NCBI GenBank assembly: GCA_003252375.1
Contig: QKEJ01000076.1
Location: forward strand, 1 to 32,760
Origin: Halodesulfovibrio sp.
GTDB lineage: Bacteria; Desulfobacterota; Desulfovibrionia; Desulfovibrionales; Desulfovibrionaceae
Direction: 5' to 3'
DNA: 32,760 bases
The notes beneath the pieces were generated by a model. The model saw only the letters and a list, made by a program, of their open reading frames with translations. It made no database searches and was not told the DNA's origin. Made by a program: the position numbers and the translations under genes. This document shows, in pieces, positions 8,227 through 16,699 of this stretch (its first letter is position 1; every line of letters begins with the position of its first letter).

Positions 8227-8263
8227 GTATGGGAATGTCTTCGGCCTGCAGGTCTGCAGAGGG

Positions 8264-8995
8264 CTACAGCCAGCCGAAATAGTCCTTCCACGATCCCTCG
8301 CGGCGTTCCAGTTCCTGCTTGGAGAGGTCCTGCTGGCTTTTCAGGTAGGAAAGCCGGGCACGCTCCTTGGCATATTCCTGGTATTCCTCGATATCGCCAT
8401 AGGTCTCCACCACGGACGTATACCGTTTGTAGGCGGACATGTAGTGCTCTGTGCGCCAGTAGAAGTCGGCCACGTATATCTCGTGTTCGGCCATGTACTT
8501 GCGGCAAGTGTGCAGGTAGCTCTGCGCCTTTACGGCGTATTCCGTTCCCGGATACGAATCCTGCAGGCGCATGAAGTAGTTGTACGCCTCGGCAATGTTC
8601 GTCTGAGGCCGGTCAATGGAGACAAAGCTCAGGAGGTTGGCATTGCCGATCTGGAAGAGCACGTAGGGAATGGCTTCATGTCGGGGATGAAGCGTCTCGA
8701 ACTCCTTGAACGTATCCACGGCAAGGAGGTATTCCTCATCGAGGAAGTAGGCGTCACCCAGGGAAAGCTCGGCTTCGATCGTATAGGGGCTGAAGGGATA
8801 CTTGTCCTTGAGACCGGTAAAGTACTCAATGGCGCTTGCGTAATCCTTCTCCCGCATGGCGTCGTTGCCAGCCTCGAAGAGTTCCTGCGCGGTGTCTTCG
8901 GGCGGCGGCAGATAGAAATAGTCAATCAGGCCGCAGCCGGAGAGCATGAAGAGCATCGCCAGCAACAGGCCGGAGCGTATAACGGTTCTTCGCAT
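8264..8995 (-). CDS. bamD: Outer-membrane assembly lipoprotein BamD
   Basis: A 243-residue lipoprotein. The signal peptide ends in the lipobox LSGC, giving a lipidated Cys21. TPR-like helical repeats follow (for example [20 protein letters not shown], then [16 protein letters not shown]), as in BamD/ComL, the essential partner of BamA in inserting beta-barrel proteins. Length is close to the family norm of about 240-250. The ATG overlaps the trxB stop as TAATG, so translation is coupled and it is the third gene of a trxA-trxB-bamD operon. The frame is open upstream into trxB, but the signal peptide and overlap fix the start. Confidence 0.92.
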   Translation of the reverse strand: MRRTVIRSGLLLAMLFMLSGCGLIDYFYLPPPEDTAQELFEAGNDAMREKDYASAIEYFTGLKDKYPFSPYTIEAELSLGDAYFLDEEYLLAVDTFKEFETLHPRHEAIPYVLFQIGNANLLSFVSIDRPQTNIAEAYNYFMRLQDSYPGTEYAVKAQSYLHTCRKYMAEHEIYVADFYWRTEHYMSAYKRYTSVVETYGDIEEYQEYAKERARLSYLKSQQDLSKQELERREGSWKDYFGWL

Positions 8996-9912
8996 TAATT
9001 CTTTTCCAGATAGTGGAATGCGGAATTGGCCGCAGTGGCGCCGTCGCCGACTGCCGTGGCAACCTGTCGGCACGTCTTGGAACGGCAGTCGCCTGCCGCG
9101 AAGATGCCGGGAAGATTGGTGACCATCTCCGTATCCGTTATGATGAAGCCGCCAGCGTCAGCAGTCAGTCCTTCAGGGTAGTAGTCCTTGATGGGCTCGT
9201 ACCCTACGAAGATGAACAGACCGTCGAGAGCCAGATCCCGCTCCTCGCCGGTTGCAAGGTTCCGGATGGTGACACCGGTCAGGCTGTCTTCGCCGTGAAT
9301 GGCTGTCACGGCTGAACTGCGGATGATGTCGATGTCCGGAATGATGCACACCTTGTCCTGCACGCACTTGGTTGCACGGAAGTCTTCCCTGCGGTGGATG
9401 AGGTGCAGCTTCTTGACCAGCTTGGAGAGATACAGCGACTCCTCGAGAGCCGAATTCCCCCCGCCGACAACGCCGACGGTCTGACCGCGGAAGAAGTTGC
9501 CATCGCACAGCGCGCAATAGGAAATGCCCCGCCCCGTCAGACGCTCTTCATTAGGCAGACCAAGCTTCTTGTACCGGGCACCGGTGCAGATGATGATGGT
9601 CTTGGCCAGAATCCATTCGTCACCAATACGCACCTTGTTGGCAAGGGGCGCATGCTGGATTTCCTTCACCGTGTCGGAATACTTGTCGTAGTGATAGCCT
9701 TCAAGGTGGGCGGCGAACAGGTCCGCCAGCTCGTACCCCTTGATGCCCTTGGGAAATCCGGGATAGTTCTCAATATCTTCGGTCATCAGAAGCTGGCCGC
9801 CGGGAGAAAGCATCTCCGCGAATGCCACAGTCATGCCGGAGCGCATGAGGTACAGCGCGGCGGTAACGCCTGCCGGCCCTCCCCCGATAACCAGGGAATC
9901 ATATTCTTTCAT
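8995..9912 (-). CDS. trxB: Thioredoxin reductase (FAD, CxxC)
   Basis: A 305-residue class II flavoprotein. Seen: the FAD-binding [11 protein letters not shown] (10-20), the redox pair CALC at Cys133/Cys136 inside the second nucleotide-binding domain, the dinucleotide fold GGGNSALEE (150-158), the HRREDFRA motif expected for NADPH binding, and the C-terminal FAD motif GIFAAGDCR. It reduces thioredoxin using a pyridine nucleotide. The start overlaps the trxA stop as TAATG, so it is translationally coupled to its own substrate gene. Electron-donor preference (NADPH or NADH) cannot be settled by eye, though the HRRxxxRA motif favours NADPH. Confidence 0.95.
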   Translation of the reverse strand: MKEYDSLVIGGGPAGVTAALYLMRSGMTVAFAEMLSPGGQLLMTEDIENYPGFPKGIKGYELADLFAAHLEGYHYDKYSDTVKEIQHAPLANKVRIGDEWILAKTIIICTGARYKKLGLPNEERLTGRGISYCALCDGNFFRGQTVGVVGGGNSALEESLYLSKLVKKLHLIHRREDFRATKCVQDKVCIIPDIDIIRSSAVTAIHGEDSLTGVTIRNLATGEERDLALDGLFIFVGYEPIKDYYPEGLTADAGGFIITDTEMVTNLPGIFAAGDCRSKTCRQVATAVGDGATAANSAFHYLEKN

Positions 9913-10235
9913 TAGCCAAGAGCCTTCTGGGAAATCATGTCCTTGATGCTGCTCTTGGAAACGGCGCCGGTGATCTGCTCAACCACTTCACCGTTCTTGA
10001 AGAGAATGATGGTGGGGATGGCACGGATGCCGTACTTGCTGGGGGTAGCGGGGTTTTCGTCCACGTTCATCTTGGCGATGCGGACCTTTCCTTCAAACTC
10101 GGAGGCCAGTTCGTCGATCACGGGACCCATGGCACGGCAGGGGCCACACCAGGGAGCCCAGAAATCAACAAGAGCGGGGGTGTCGGACTTGAGAATCTCA
10201 GCTTCAAAGTTGCTGTCGGTTACCTGAACTGCCAT
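9912..10235 (-). CDS. trxA: Thioredoxin
   Basis: A 107-residue classical thioredoxin with the active site WCGPC (Cys30, Cys33), the buried acid VDFW, and the cis-Pro segment IRAIPTIILFKNGE. It is a general protein disulfide reductant in the cytosol. The ATG at 10235 is chosen because AAGGAG lies 7 bases upstream, although the frame is open further. It heads the trxA-trxB-bamD operon and has a good promoter about 95 bases upstream. Confidence 0.96.
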   Translation of the reverse strand: MAVQVTDSNFEAEILKSDTPALVDFWAPWCGPCRAMGPVIDELASEFEGKVRIAKMNVDENPATPSKYGIRAIPTIILFKNGEVVEQITGAVSKSSIKDMISQKALG

Positions 10236-10330
10236 AGTTCGCTCCTTTGTAGGTTTAGACCGAGAAGTCGGCCTCTTCGTTCTGTTGAAGGATGCTGGCA
10301 TGTTCGAATGCCGCACATCGATATCAGATA

Positions 10331-10359
10331 TGAATATTAGGGGTTGTACACCGTGTCAA
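10331..10359 (-). promoter_or_regulatory. Sigma70-type promoter for trxA-trxB-bamD
   Basis: On the minus strand a perfect -35 TTGACA (10354-10359) is followed after 17 bases by TATTCA (10331-10336). It lies in the gap between tsaD and trxA. The -10 box is imperfect and an overlapping TAATAT is an alternative. Confidence 0.55.
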
Positions 10360-10375
10360 GGGAAGCATGGTGATT

Positions 10376-11482
10376 TCACATACCCGTGATCGGCTTCAAG
10401 TCCCCATCCTGACTGTAGTCGTCGGGAATTTTCTGTCCTCGCGGAATGGCGTCGAGATCAAGGTCGTGCCGCAATCCGTTGCGTGCCAGAAGCTCTCCTG
10501 CATAGGCCACCATGGCTCCGTTGTCCGTGCACAGGAAGGGTGACGGAAGCGCAAGATTCAGACCGTTTGACGCAGCGAGATGCGTCATGGTTTCACGCAC
10601 CCTGCTATTGGCGGCCACGCCGCCCGCCACGATCAACTGGCGTACTCCCCTGCCCTGTTCCTGCTGCTGGTCGAGCGCCCGCTGTACCTTGATGCGCAGG
10701 GTCTCCGCCACGGTATGGTTGAAGGAGGCGCAGAAGTGCGCGATTTCCGCCGTGTCCAAGCTGCCGTCCAGCAACCGCGGTGCCAGATCCTGCGATGGGA
10801 GGATCATGTGCGGGTGCTTCTGGATGAACAGGCTGGCGGCCGTCTTCAGGCCACTGAAGCTGAAATCCAGATTGGCGTTGTCCACATAGGGCTTGGTGAA
10901 GAGCTTTTCGTCCGGGACGGCCTTGCGACCGAGCTCGTCTATGTACCGGCCGCCGGGGTATGGCATGTTGAGCATCTTGGCCACCTTGTCGAAGGCTTCA
11001 CCGGCCGCGTCATCAAGGGTTCGGCCCAGAAGCGAGAAGCGTGTGGGCCCATCGATGCCGTAAATGTGCGTGTGCCCGCCGGAGACCAGCAGACCCAGCG
11101 CGGGGAACTGCAGCGGGCCTTCCAGTCCGGGGGCCAGAAGGTGGGCATGCAGGTGGTTGATGCCGAGGAGGCGTGTGCCGGAGGCGGCCGCCAGCCCCTT
11201 GGCAAACCCGAGTCCCACAAGCAGGCTTCCCAGCAGGCCGGGCCCGCGGGAGACGGCAATGGTGTCCACCTGCTGCAGAGTGAGTCCGGAGGTCGCGAGC
11301 AGTTCATCATACAGCCTGCCCAGCAGGCGGTAGTGCTCGCGTGAGGCGATTTCCGGGACGACACCGCCGAACAGCGCGTGAATGTCCATCTGGGTGGACA
11401 TGACGCTGTGCAGCAGTGTGCCGTCCTGCACCAGGGCAAGAGCGGTTTCGTCACAAGAGGTTTCAATGCCGAGAGTGATCAT
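10376..11482 (-). CDS. tsaD: tRNA N6-adenosine threonylcarbamoyltransferase TsaD
   Basis: A 368-residue ASKHA-fold protein of the Kae1/TsaD/YgjD family. It transfers the threonylcarbamoyl group to A37 of ANN-decoding tRNAs, with TsaB and TsaE as partners (not in the window). Seen: N-terminal GIETSCDET, the metal-binding His110/His114 in NHLHAH, the VSGGHTH loop, the [15 protein letters not shown] segment and the C-terminal [11 protein letters not shown]. It is slightly longer than the common ~340 residues because of a C-terminal tail. The ribosome binding site is weak (GGAT). A strong terminator-like hairpin lies only about 22 bases before the start (see findings). Confidence 0.94.
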   Translation of the reverse strand: MITLGIETSCDETALALVQDGTLLHSVMSTQMDIHALFGGVVPEIASREHYRLLGRLYDELLATSGLTLQQVDTIAVSRGPGLLGSLLVGLGFAKGLAAASGTRLLGINHLHAHLLAPGLEGPLQFPALGLLVSGGHTHIYGIDGPTRFSLLGRTLDDAAGEAFDKVAKMLNMPYPGGRYIDELGRKAVPDEKLFTKPYVDNANLDFSFSGLKTAASLFIQKHPHMILPSQDLAPRLLDGSLDTAEIAHFCASFNHTVAETLRIKVQRALDQQQEQGRGVRQLIVAGGVAANSRVRETMTHLAASNGLNLALPSPFLCTDNGAMVAYAGELLARNGLRHDLDLDAIPRGQKIPDDYSQDGDLKPITGM

Positions 11483-11503
11483 GGGGCCATCCGGAACTGG
11501 TTC

Positions 11504-11531
11504 AAAAAAAAGCGGGGCTCGTGGCCCCGCT
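11504..11531 (-). terminator. Rho-independent terminator between fbp and tsaD
   Basis: On the minus strand, AGCGGGGC and GCCCCGCT (8 bp, loop CACGA) are followed by T8. It starts 20 bases after the fbp stop and ends about 21 bases before the tsaD ATG, leaving no room for a separate tsaD promoter downstream of it. Confidence 0.88.
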
Positions 11532-11551
11532 CATGGTCAGACATGGGGGGA

Positions 11552-12568
11552 CTAGTCCTGCCGGGCTTGTGCGTACATCTCGGAAACAACGGCAACATCC
11601 TTGGCCGAGCCGATGAAGAGCGGAACCCGCTCGTGCAGTTCGCCGGGCTGGATATCCAGGATGCGTCTGTTGCCGTCGATGGCGGCGCCACCTGCCTGCT
11701 CTGCCACAAACGCCAGGGGGGAGGCTTCGCACATGAGGCGGAGCTTGCCCTGGGGCTTGCTGGGAATGCGGTAGTCCATGGGGTACATGAAGATGCCCCC
11801 GTTAAGCAGGTTGCGATGGAAGTCCGCAACCAGCGATCCGACATAGCGCAGGGAGTACGGGGCGCCGCGATCGTTGTCCGTGCCCTTGAAGTGATTCACG
11901 ATGCGCCGGGTGGGCTCGTCCCAGTAGTGGTAATACGACTCGTTCACGGAATAGACCTTGCCCCGTTCCGGGATGCGGATATCCGGGTGCGAAAGCAGGA
12001 ATTCACCTACACTGGGGTCCAGGGTGAAGCCGTGCACGCCCTGTCCCGAGGAATAGACCAGCATGGTGGAGGAACCGTAGAGGAAGTATCCTGCGGCCAC
12101 CTGCTCGGTGCCGCGCTGCAGCACGTCCGCCAGGGTGACGTCTTCGTCGCTGGGTGAAATGCGTTTGTGGATGGAGAAAATGGTCCCCACGTTGATGTTC
12201 ACGTCGATATTGGACGAGCCATCCAGCGGATCGAAGATGAGGATATACTCTCCCCGCTTGAACTTATCCGGGATGCGGATGAGATCGGCGTTTTCCTCCG
12301 AAGCCATGGCGCAGAGAACGCCGGTGCGTTCCATGCGGTGTATGAGCGTACGGTTGGCGAGCTCGTCCAGTTTCTGGACCTGTTCGCCCTGCACGTTGAT
12401 TTCGCCGGTGGCGCCCAGAATGTCGAGCAGACCTGCCTTGTTCACGCCTCGGGCAATGATCTTGGCGGCGAGAATCAGGTCATAGAGAAGCGTGGTGAAC
12501 TGGCCAGACGCTGCAGGCGATTTCGTCTGGTGCAGCAGGACATGTTCGGTAACGGTTACCTGACGCAT
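11552..12568 (-). CDS. fbp: Fructose-1,6-bisphosphatase, class I
   Basis: A 338-residue enzyme of class I length. The metal and phosphate site is clear: ASEEN near residue 86, [20 protein letters not shown], and later [20 protein letters not shown] and the [14 protein letters not shown] segment. It hydrolyses fructose-1,6-bisphosphate to fructose-6-phosphate, the committed step of gluconeogenesis, which fits the pyc/pps module further right. The ATG at 12568 is preceded by GAGGAA 4 bases away. It lies 19 bases after the Cache-like/SPOR lipoprotein gene on the same strand, so cotranscription is likely, and a terminator follows. Confidence 0.95.
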   Translation of the reverse strand: MRQVTVTEHVLLHQTKSPAASGQFTTLLYDLILAAKIIARGVNKAGLLDILGATGEINVQGEQVQKLDELANRTLIHRMERTGVLCAMASEENADLIRIPDKFKRGEYILIFDPLDGSSNIDVNINVGTIFSIHKRISPSDEDVTLADVLQRGTEQVAAGYFLYGSSTMLVYSSGQGVHGFTLDPSVGEFLLSHPDIRIPERGKVYSVNESYYHYWDEPTRRIVNHFKGTDNDRGAPYSLRYVGSLVADFHRNLLNGGIFMYPMDYRIPSKPQGKLRLMCEASPLAFVAEQAGGAAIDGNRRILDIQPGELHERVPLFIGSAKDVAVVSEMYAQARQD

Positions 12569-12587
12569 TATTTCCTCACTGAATGAA

Positions 12588-13838
12588 TTAGAAGCATTTC
12601 TTCCGTCTGCTGACCACGCCCGCGTCCAGAATCTCGACATTGTAGTCGAGGCCGGTCCCCTTCTTGATGAAGGTGCGCACTTCCTTGAAGGCGGCCACCT
12701 TGTCGGGCGAGTCAAAGATCTGCACAACATGCCACAACTGCCCGTGCTTGTCATAGAGATCCATGAGACAGGGGCTGTAGCCGAAGGACTGGAGCAGTTC
12801 TATGCGGTCCTGGGCGTACTCGGGGTTGTGGAAGGCTCCAATCTGTACGGACCAAACGTAGTCGCTGGTCGGCTTTGCCGGTTCGGGCGTATCGTTCAGT
12901 GCGGGCTGCTTCATGTCGGGGGGCAGCACGGCGGCGGCCAGAGGCGCTTCAGTGACGTCGGTCATGGGGGCGGCAGCGACCTCTTCCTGTGCGGGAGATG
13001 CTTCCACGGTAGGCACATCCATCATTGGTTCGGGCACCATCAGGGCGTCCATCTGGCTTTCGTCAATGGGGAATTCGCTTGAAGTGGTTGCGAAAACCAG
13101 CGGCATGTTCCCGATAAACTTGGAAACCCAAAGGAATTCGCCCAGATCATTTCCAAACGTGGCAGAGGTTTCCTTCTGGAGAGTTGTCTTCCAGTCCACC
13201 TTGTCCAGAGGCGTGGTATCCATGATGTAATGGCCTGCCCAGAGGGTCATGGTCGGGCTGATGATGACCAGCCGCGCCGGATCGGGGCATACGGACAGCA
13301 GCGCACGGGGATCGAAGTGGGCTACGATGAGCCCCTTCATGTCGTTGTCCACGAAGAAGGGCTTGCCCACGTATATTTCGGGACCCAGCGGGTTGTTTTC
13401 GGAATAGGCACGCAGTTCGCGATAGCCGAACTGTTCTTCTTCGGAGAACAGCGGTGTGAAATCGAGCGCCTTGAGACCGCCTGCTTCGGGACGCTGCTTG
13501 TAGATGACGCCTTCAGGGGAGACGACGGTAATGCCGCTGAGCCAGGAGTGCTTGCTGAGCATGCCTTCGATCCATTCGTCCTCAGGCATGATGTCCTTGT
13601 TGTCCAGATCCCTGCGGAAAGCCTCCAGAGCGAGGCCAACAGGGGTATACACGGTGGCCAGGCGTTCCTCGACGGGTTCGGCATCGGCCGGTTCGAAATC
13701 GAGCGTGGCCGGTGTGTTGAGGTACTCCCGGTAGTATTTGCGGGTGTCTTTCCAGAGATCCTTGGCGGTTTGCTTGCAACCGGCCACCATTGAAAGGGAA
13801 ATGGCCAGTAGAATGGCTGCTGTCATCAGACGACGCAC
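12588..13838 (-). CDS. Lipoprotein with Cache/PDC-like domain and C-terminal SPOR domain
   Basis: A 416-residue predicted lipoprotein. The lipobox VAGC puts lipidated Cys at 21. Residues about 60-250 resemble an extracytoplasmic Cache/PDC fold ([19 protein letters not shown], then [16 protein letters not shown] and an [10 protein letters not shown] segment); this is judged by pattern only. A Pro/Ala/Glu/Met-rich linker (about 262-325) leads to a SPOR-like domain (327-404; [22 protein letters not shown], then [16 protein letters not shown]). SPOR domains bind denuded peptidoglycan at division sites. A sensor-like domain joined to SPOR is unusual. The start is GTG, with AGGAG 9 bases upstream; an ATG four codons later is possible. 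It precedes fbp by 19 bases, without an obvious functional link. Confidence 0.72.
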   Translation of the reverse strand: MRRLMTAAILLAISLSMVAGCKQTAKDLWKDTRKYYREYLNTPATLDFEPADAEPVEERLATVYTPVGLALEAFRRDLDNKDIMPEDEWIEGMLSKHSWLSGITVVSPEGVIYKQRPEAGGLKALDFTPLFSEEEQFGYRELRAYSENNPLGPEIYVGKPFFVDNDMKGLIVAHFDPRALLSVCPDPARLVIISPTMTLWAGHYIMDTTPLDKVDWKTTLQKETSATFGNDLGEFLWVSKFIGNMPLVFATTSSEFPIDESQMDALMVPEPMMDVPTVEASPAQEEVAAAPMTDVTEAPLAAAVLPPDMKQPALNDTPEPAKPTSDYVWSVQIGAFHNPEYAQDRIELLQSFGYSPCLMDLYDKHGQLWHVVQIFDSPDKVAAFKEVRTFIKKGTGLDYNVEILDAGVVSRRKKCF

Positions 13839-13917
13839 GTCTATGTACTCCTGACTGGGTTGTTAACTGTTGCGTGGCACAAGGGGCTGTGCAGGCAGTG
13901 GAAAAGAGGGAGAAAGA

Positions 13918-14826
13918 TCAGCGAGCTGCCCGTGCCTCAAGGCGTTCTGCCAGCGATTCGAGTGTGTTGATGAGCTTGGTCTTGCCCTGAAGCGGCTGCC
14001 CTTCCTCACGCGTTTCTGCACCATCCTGTCCCGGCTTGGGAGCCGAGGTCAACGCCGTGCGGAATTCCTCGACACGTTGCCGGGCCGCTTCGGTCTGTAC
14101 GGTTTCGTCCAGTTCCTTGCAAATGTCGAGCGCACCCTTGATATCGCCCTGCTCCGCCAGCACTCTGGCCATGGTCAGGGTTCGCAGAGAGAACGGCTCG
14201 TCATTGTCCCCGTCTTCGTCGCCGGAGAAGTCCGCGCCCCCATGGGCAGCGGTTTCGGCTTCCGTGAAGTGGGCATGGCTTCTGGGCTGCGGGGTGTCCA
14301 GAGCGTCTTCCTCGTCGTTGTCCGGTTCATCGTCGGGCATTGCTGCCGTTACGGGTTCAGCCGGCCTCATGTGGTGCACCGTAGCCGGTTTGGGTGCCAC
14401 GGCTACGCCTTCCGATCCGGAAAGCACGCTGCGCAGCCCCTGCTCTATGACGGTCGACCAGGATATGGAGGTTTCATCGAAGGTGGCGGAAAGGAAGGAT
14501 AGTGCCAGGGCGGCGTCCGTGCCGTCCGGTTGGGAGGCAACGGTGGAAGCCCAATTCTTCCAGAAGGACGGGTACTTGCTGAGCACGCCGCCGATCCGGG
14601 AAATTTCCTGCTCAAGCGAGTCGGCGACGCCGAGGCTGCCGAGGCAGTCTATGAGAAGCATGCGGGCTTCAAAATGTTCGGGATGGCGTTCCAGCCCCTG
14701 ACGCAGCGTGGCAACGGCTTCGGCGTGTTGCCCTGCGTCGGCAAACAGTTTGGCCAAGGGGAAGAAAACCTTGGAACTCGGCTCCAGCTCAAGAACTTCT
14801 TGATACCACTTAATCTTTGCCTTCAT
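13918..14826 (-). CDS. TPR-repeat protein with acidic linker
   Basis: A 302-residue protein of unknown specific function. Residues 1-75 look like tetratricopeptide helices (WYQEVLELEPSSKVFFPLAK, then AEAVATLRQGLERHPEHFEA). A strongly acidic, probably disordered linker follows (about 162-215, rich in DDEPDNDEEDALD and DEDGDNDE). A third helical segment resembles another TPR (MARVLAEQGDIKGALDICKE), with a coiled-coil-like tail. No signal peptide is seen, so it is probably cytoplasmic. The ATG at 14826 has AGGAG 9 bases upstream and overlaps the end of ftsB by 17 bases, pointing to translational coupling. A role as a division or envelope adaptor is inference from context only. Confidence 0.75.
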   Translation of the reverse strand: MKAKIKWYQEVLELEPSSKVFFPLAKLFADAGQHAEAVATLRQGLERHPEHFEARMLLIDCLGSLGVADSLEQEISRIGGVLSKYPSFWKNWASTVASQPDGTDAALALSFLSATFDETSISWSTVIEQGLRSVLSGSEGVAVAPKPATVHHMRPAEPVTAAMPDDEPDNDEEDALDTPQPRSHAHFTEAETAAHGGADFSGDEDGDNDEPFSLRTLTMARVLAEQGDIKGALDICKELDETVQTEAARQRVEEFRTALTSAPKPGQDGAETREEGQPLQGKTKLINTLESLAERLEARAAR

Positions 14827-15136
14827 CCTGAACGGCTCCTGCTGTACCCTCTTTGGTTGCATCGGGGAAGATGTACAATATTTCGTTTTCCTTAACGAAA
14901 TTCATCCGCTGGCGAATGACTCTTTCGATATATTCAGGGTCGGCCTGCAGCAGCCGTATTTCCTGACTGAGGGCAAGGTTCTGCTCCTTCAGTACATTGA
15001 GCTGCTGTTCGAGTGTATCGTAGTCAGCCTTGAGCTGCCTGTATGCAAAAATCCCCTGATCACTCACCAGCATGCGCAGAAGGAGAACGAGGTTGAGGAC
15101 GATCAGGCATCCGATGAGTAGACGCTTCCAGAACAT
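14810..15136 (-). CDS. ftsB: Septum formation initiator FtsB/DivIC-like
   Basis: A 108-residue bitopic protein. A short cytoplasmic N-terminus and one transmembrane helix (about residues 5-24, LLIGCLIVLNLVLLLRMLV) are followed by a heptad-rich coiled coil (LKADYDTLEQQLNVLKEQNL) and the family's EYIERVIRQRMNFVKENEILY segment. FtsB/DivIC links FtsL and FtsQ in the divisome. Length and layout are standard. It begins 2 bases after the 90-aa unknown gene and overlaps the TPR gene, so the three are one translational unit. The family is diverse, so FtsL cannot be strictly excluded, but the RxRxxFVKENEI pattern favours FtsB. Confidence 0.85.
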   Translation of the reverse strand: MFWKRLLIGCLIVLNLVLLLRMLVSDQGIFAYRQLKADYDTLEQQLNVLKEQNLALSQEIRLLQADPEYIERVIRQRMNFVKENEILYIFPDATKEGTAGAVQDEGKD

Positions 15137-15138
15137 GA

Positions 15139-15411
15139 TCAGTGCAGGAACCGTCTTGCAGCGTTGCGTTCATGCAGGCTGGCCAACGGTCCTTTAAGTT
15201 CTTCCAGAAAATTGGCTGTTGCGGTTTCTATGCGGCGCACGTCATCTTCCTGCAGTTCAACATCGTCAAGTTTTTCCATGAAGGATTTCAGCATGTCGAA
15301 TTCCTTCATGAGGTCATGCCCGAGCTCAAGGCCTTCAAGGTCCGGCTCGAGTTCCAGAATGGTCTGCAGACAGTTGCGTAATCTGCTCTGCAGTTCTTCA
15401 TGTTCATGCAT
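15139..15411 (-). CDS. Small acidic helical protein of unknown function, upstream of ftsB
   Basis: A 90-residue, highly helical acidic protein (MHEHEELQSRLRNCLQTILE, then MEKLDDVELQEDDVRRIET). It has no signal peptide, membrane segment or recognised motif, and its heptad-like spacing suggests coiled coil. The ATG at 15411 has AGAGG 9 bases upstream, chosen over an in-frame ATG at 15450. The stop is 2 bases from the ftsB start, so it is almost certainly translated with ftsB. Its position suggests a division- or envelope-linked accessory role, but nothing in the sequence proves it. The 15412-15513 gap upstream shows no clear promoter. Confidence 0.7.
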   Translation of the reverse strand: MHEHEELQSRLRNCLQTILELEPDLEGLELGHDLMKEFDMLKSFMEKLDDVELQEDDVRRIETATANFLEELKGPLASLHERNAARRFLH

Positions 15412-15513
15412 GGCCCATACCTCTTGAATAATCACCCGACAGCAGGACACCGAGCGTGTTGCGAGCGTGAGCGACGCACGAAGGTACGTATCTGCAGAGG
15501 GTCAAGCAGCCTG

Positions 15514-16068
15514 TCAGCCGTTCTTCGTTTCCTGCAACCAGTTGTGATAGAAGCCGTACAGGTAGTTTCCACCAGAAAATACAGTGAGAACAAGCGCTAT
15601 GTAAAGAAGAATCTCTCCCAGCGGTTGCATGGCAATACCGAAAAGAGGCTCATGAATAATTAAAGGAGCGCAGGCGAACATCTGTACGATGGTTTTCAGC
15701 TTTCCATACTTGTCGGCGGCGATCACGATGCCTTCATCAGCAGCCATGGCGCGCAGACCGGTGACGATGAGTTCCCTGCAGATGATCACGATGGTGATCC
15801 AGGCGGGAACCCAGCCAAGATGGGTGAGCATGATGAGGACGGAACTGATGAGCAGCTTGTCCGCAAGGGGGTCGAGGAACTTGCCGAAACTGGTGACAAG
15901 CCCTTCCCTCCGCGCGATGAAGCCGTCCACCATGTCGGTTGCGGAGGCTACGAAAAAGAGGAAAAAGGCAATAAGGCCGGTCACCTTGCCGGGAAAGTAC
16001 AGAAGAATGACAATGAAGGGAACGATGAGTATCCGGGCAAGAGTGATCTTGTTGGCGAGATTGAACAT
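15514..16068 (-). CDS. pgsA: CDP-diacylglycerol-glycerol-3-phosphate 3-phosphatidyltransferase
   Basis: A 184-residue integral membrane enzyme of the CDP-alcohol phosphatidyltransferase family. The catalytic motif is complete: Asp45 and Asp48 in DMVDGFIAR, then Asp66 and Asp70 in GKFLDPLAD. Several hydrophobic segments surround it. It makes phosphatidylglycerophosphate, the precursor of phosphatidylglycerol and cardiolipin. The motif alone is shared with other family members, but length and N-terminus (MFNLANKITLARIL) match PgsA. It starts 2 bases after the lytic transglycosylase stop with only a weak ribosome binding site, so translation is probably coupled. Confidence 0.9.
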   Translation of the reverse strand: MFNLANKITLARILIVPFIVILLYFPGKVTGLIAFFLFFVASATDMVDGFIARREGLVTSFGKFLDPLADKLLISSVLIMLTHLGWVPAWITIVIICRELIVTGLRAMAADEGIVIAADKYGKLKTIVQMFACAPLIIHEPLFGIAMQPLGEILLYIALVLTVFSGGNYLYGFYHNWLQETKNG

Positions 16069-16070
16069 GC

Positions 16071-16676
16071 TTATTTGGCCTTTGAACGGTTAGAGCGGTA
16101 TCGCGTCAGAACCTTGGTAACATACTTCCTTGTTTCCGCAAAGGGCGGGATTCCGCCGTATTTTTCCACACTTGAAGGACCGGCATTGTAGGCTGCCAGC
16201 GCAAGACGCACATTCTTAAAGCGATCAAGCATGGCGCGGAAATACCGGACTCCGGCCTCTATGTTTTCCACCGGATCGAAAGGGTTGTTTACCCCCAGAT
16301 CCTTTTGTGTGTCCGGCATGATCTGCATGAGCCCCTGGGCGCCTGCCTCGGAGACGCTTTTGGGATCGTAGTCGGATTCAACTTCGATAATGGCGCGTAT
16401 CAGGTCAGGATCAATGCGGTGGCGTTTGCCGAAGACGGCAGCCACCCGGTCTATCTGCGTTCGCGTGAGCGGACGTCGTACGGCGGGTTTCTTGCGGGGA
16501 ACAAAGCCCTTGGGCGGTTCCTTGAAGAAATGGTAGATGCCCTTGGGGTCTTTCCAGTAGTAGATGGTGTTGGCCTCACACACGGAAAACGCCGTCCCGG
16601 CCGCCACCAGACATACCGTTGCGATCACGAGGATACGCGTTCGGAGTGCGTGGCGGCCGGAGGGACGGCGGTGCAT
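16071..16676 (-). CDS. Lytic transglycosylase, SLT domain
   Basis: A 201-residue exported murein hydrolase. An N-terminal signal peptide (about 1-35, hydrophobic core ILVIATVCLVAAGTAF) precedes a short DUF4124-like segment (YYWKDPKGIYHFFKEPPKG). The SLT domain then spans about 73-195 with catalytic Glu100 (IIEVESDY), GLMQIMP and AYNAGP. It cleaves the MurNAc-GlcNAc glycosidic bond to form 1,6-anhydro ends. The family is MltE/Slt70-like but shorter. AGGA precedes the ATG. It lies 23 bases after mrp and 2 before pgsA on the same strand, a run that looks like one operon. Confidence 0.9.
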   Translation of the reverse strand: MHRRPSGRHALRTRILVIATVCLVAAGTAFSVCEANTIYYWKDPKGIYHFFKEPPKGFVPRKKPAVRRPLTRTQIDRVAAVFGKRHRIDPDLIRAIIEVESDYDPKSVSEAGAQGLMQIMPDTQKDLGVNNPFDPVENIEAGVRYFRAMLDRFKNVRLALAAYNAGPSSVEKYGGIPPFAETRKYVTKVLTRYRSNRSKAK

Positions 16677-16699
16677 GTGCTGATCCTGGCTTGCCCTTG

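Noticed and set aside
7089-8507. A 472-codon minus-strand frame spanning aroQ, the divergent promoter region and the reverse of ysxC
   Set aside because: It crosses a divergent promoter region and a bidirectional terminator, and overlaps two well-supported genes in other frames.
15412-15513. GAGCGTG repeats before the 90-aa gene as a regulatory element
   Set aside because: The repeats are short, imperfectly arranged and expected in GC-rich DNA. No symmetry or promoter match supports a function.
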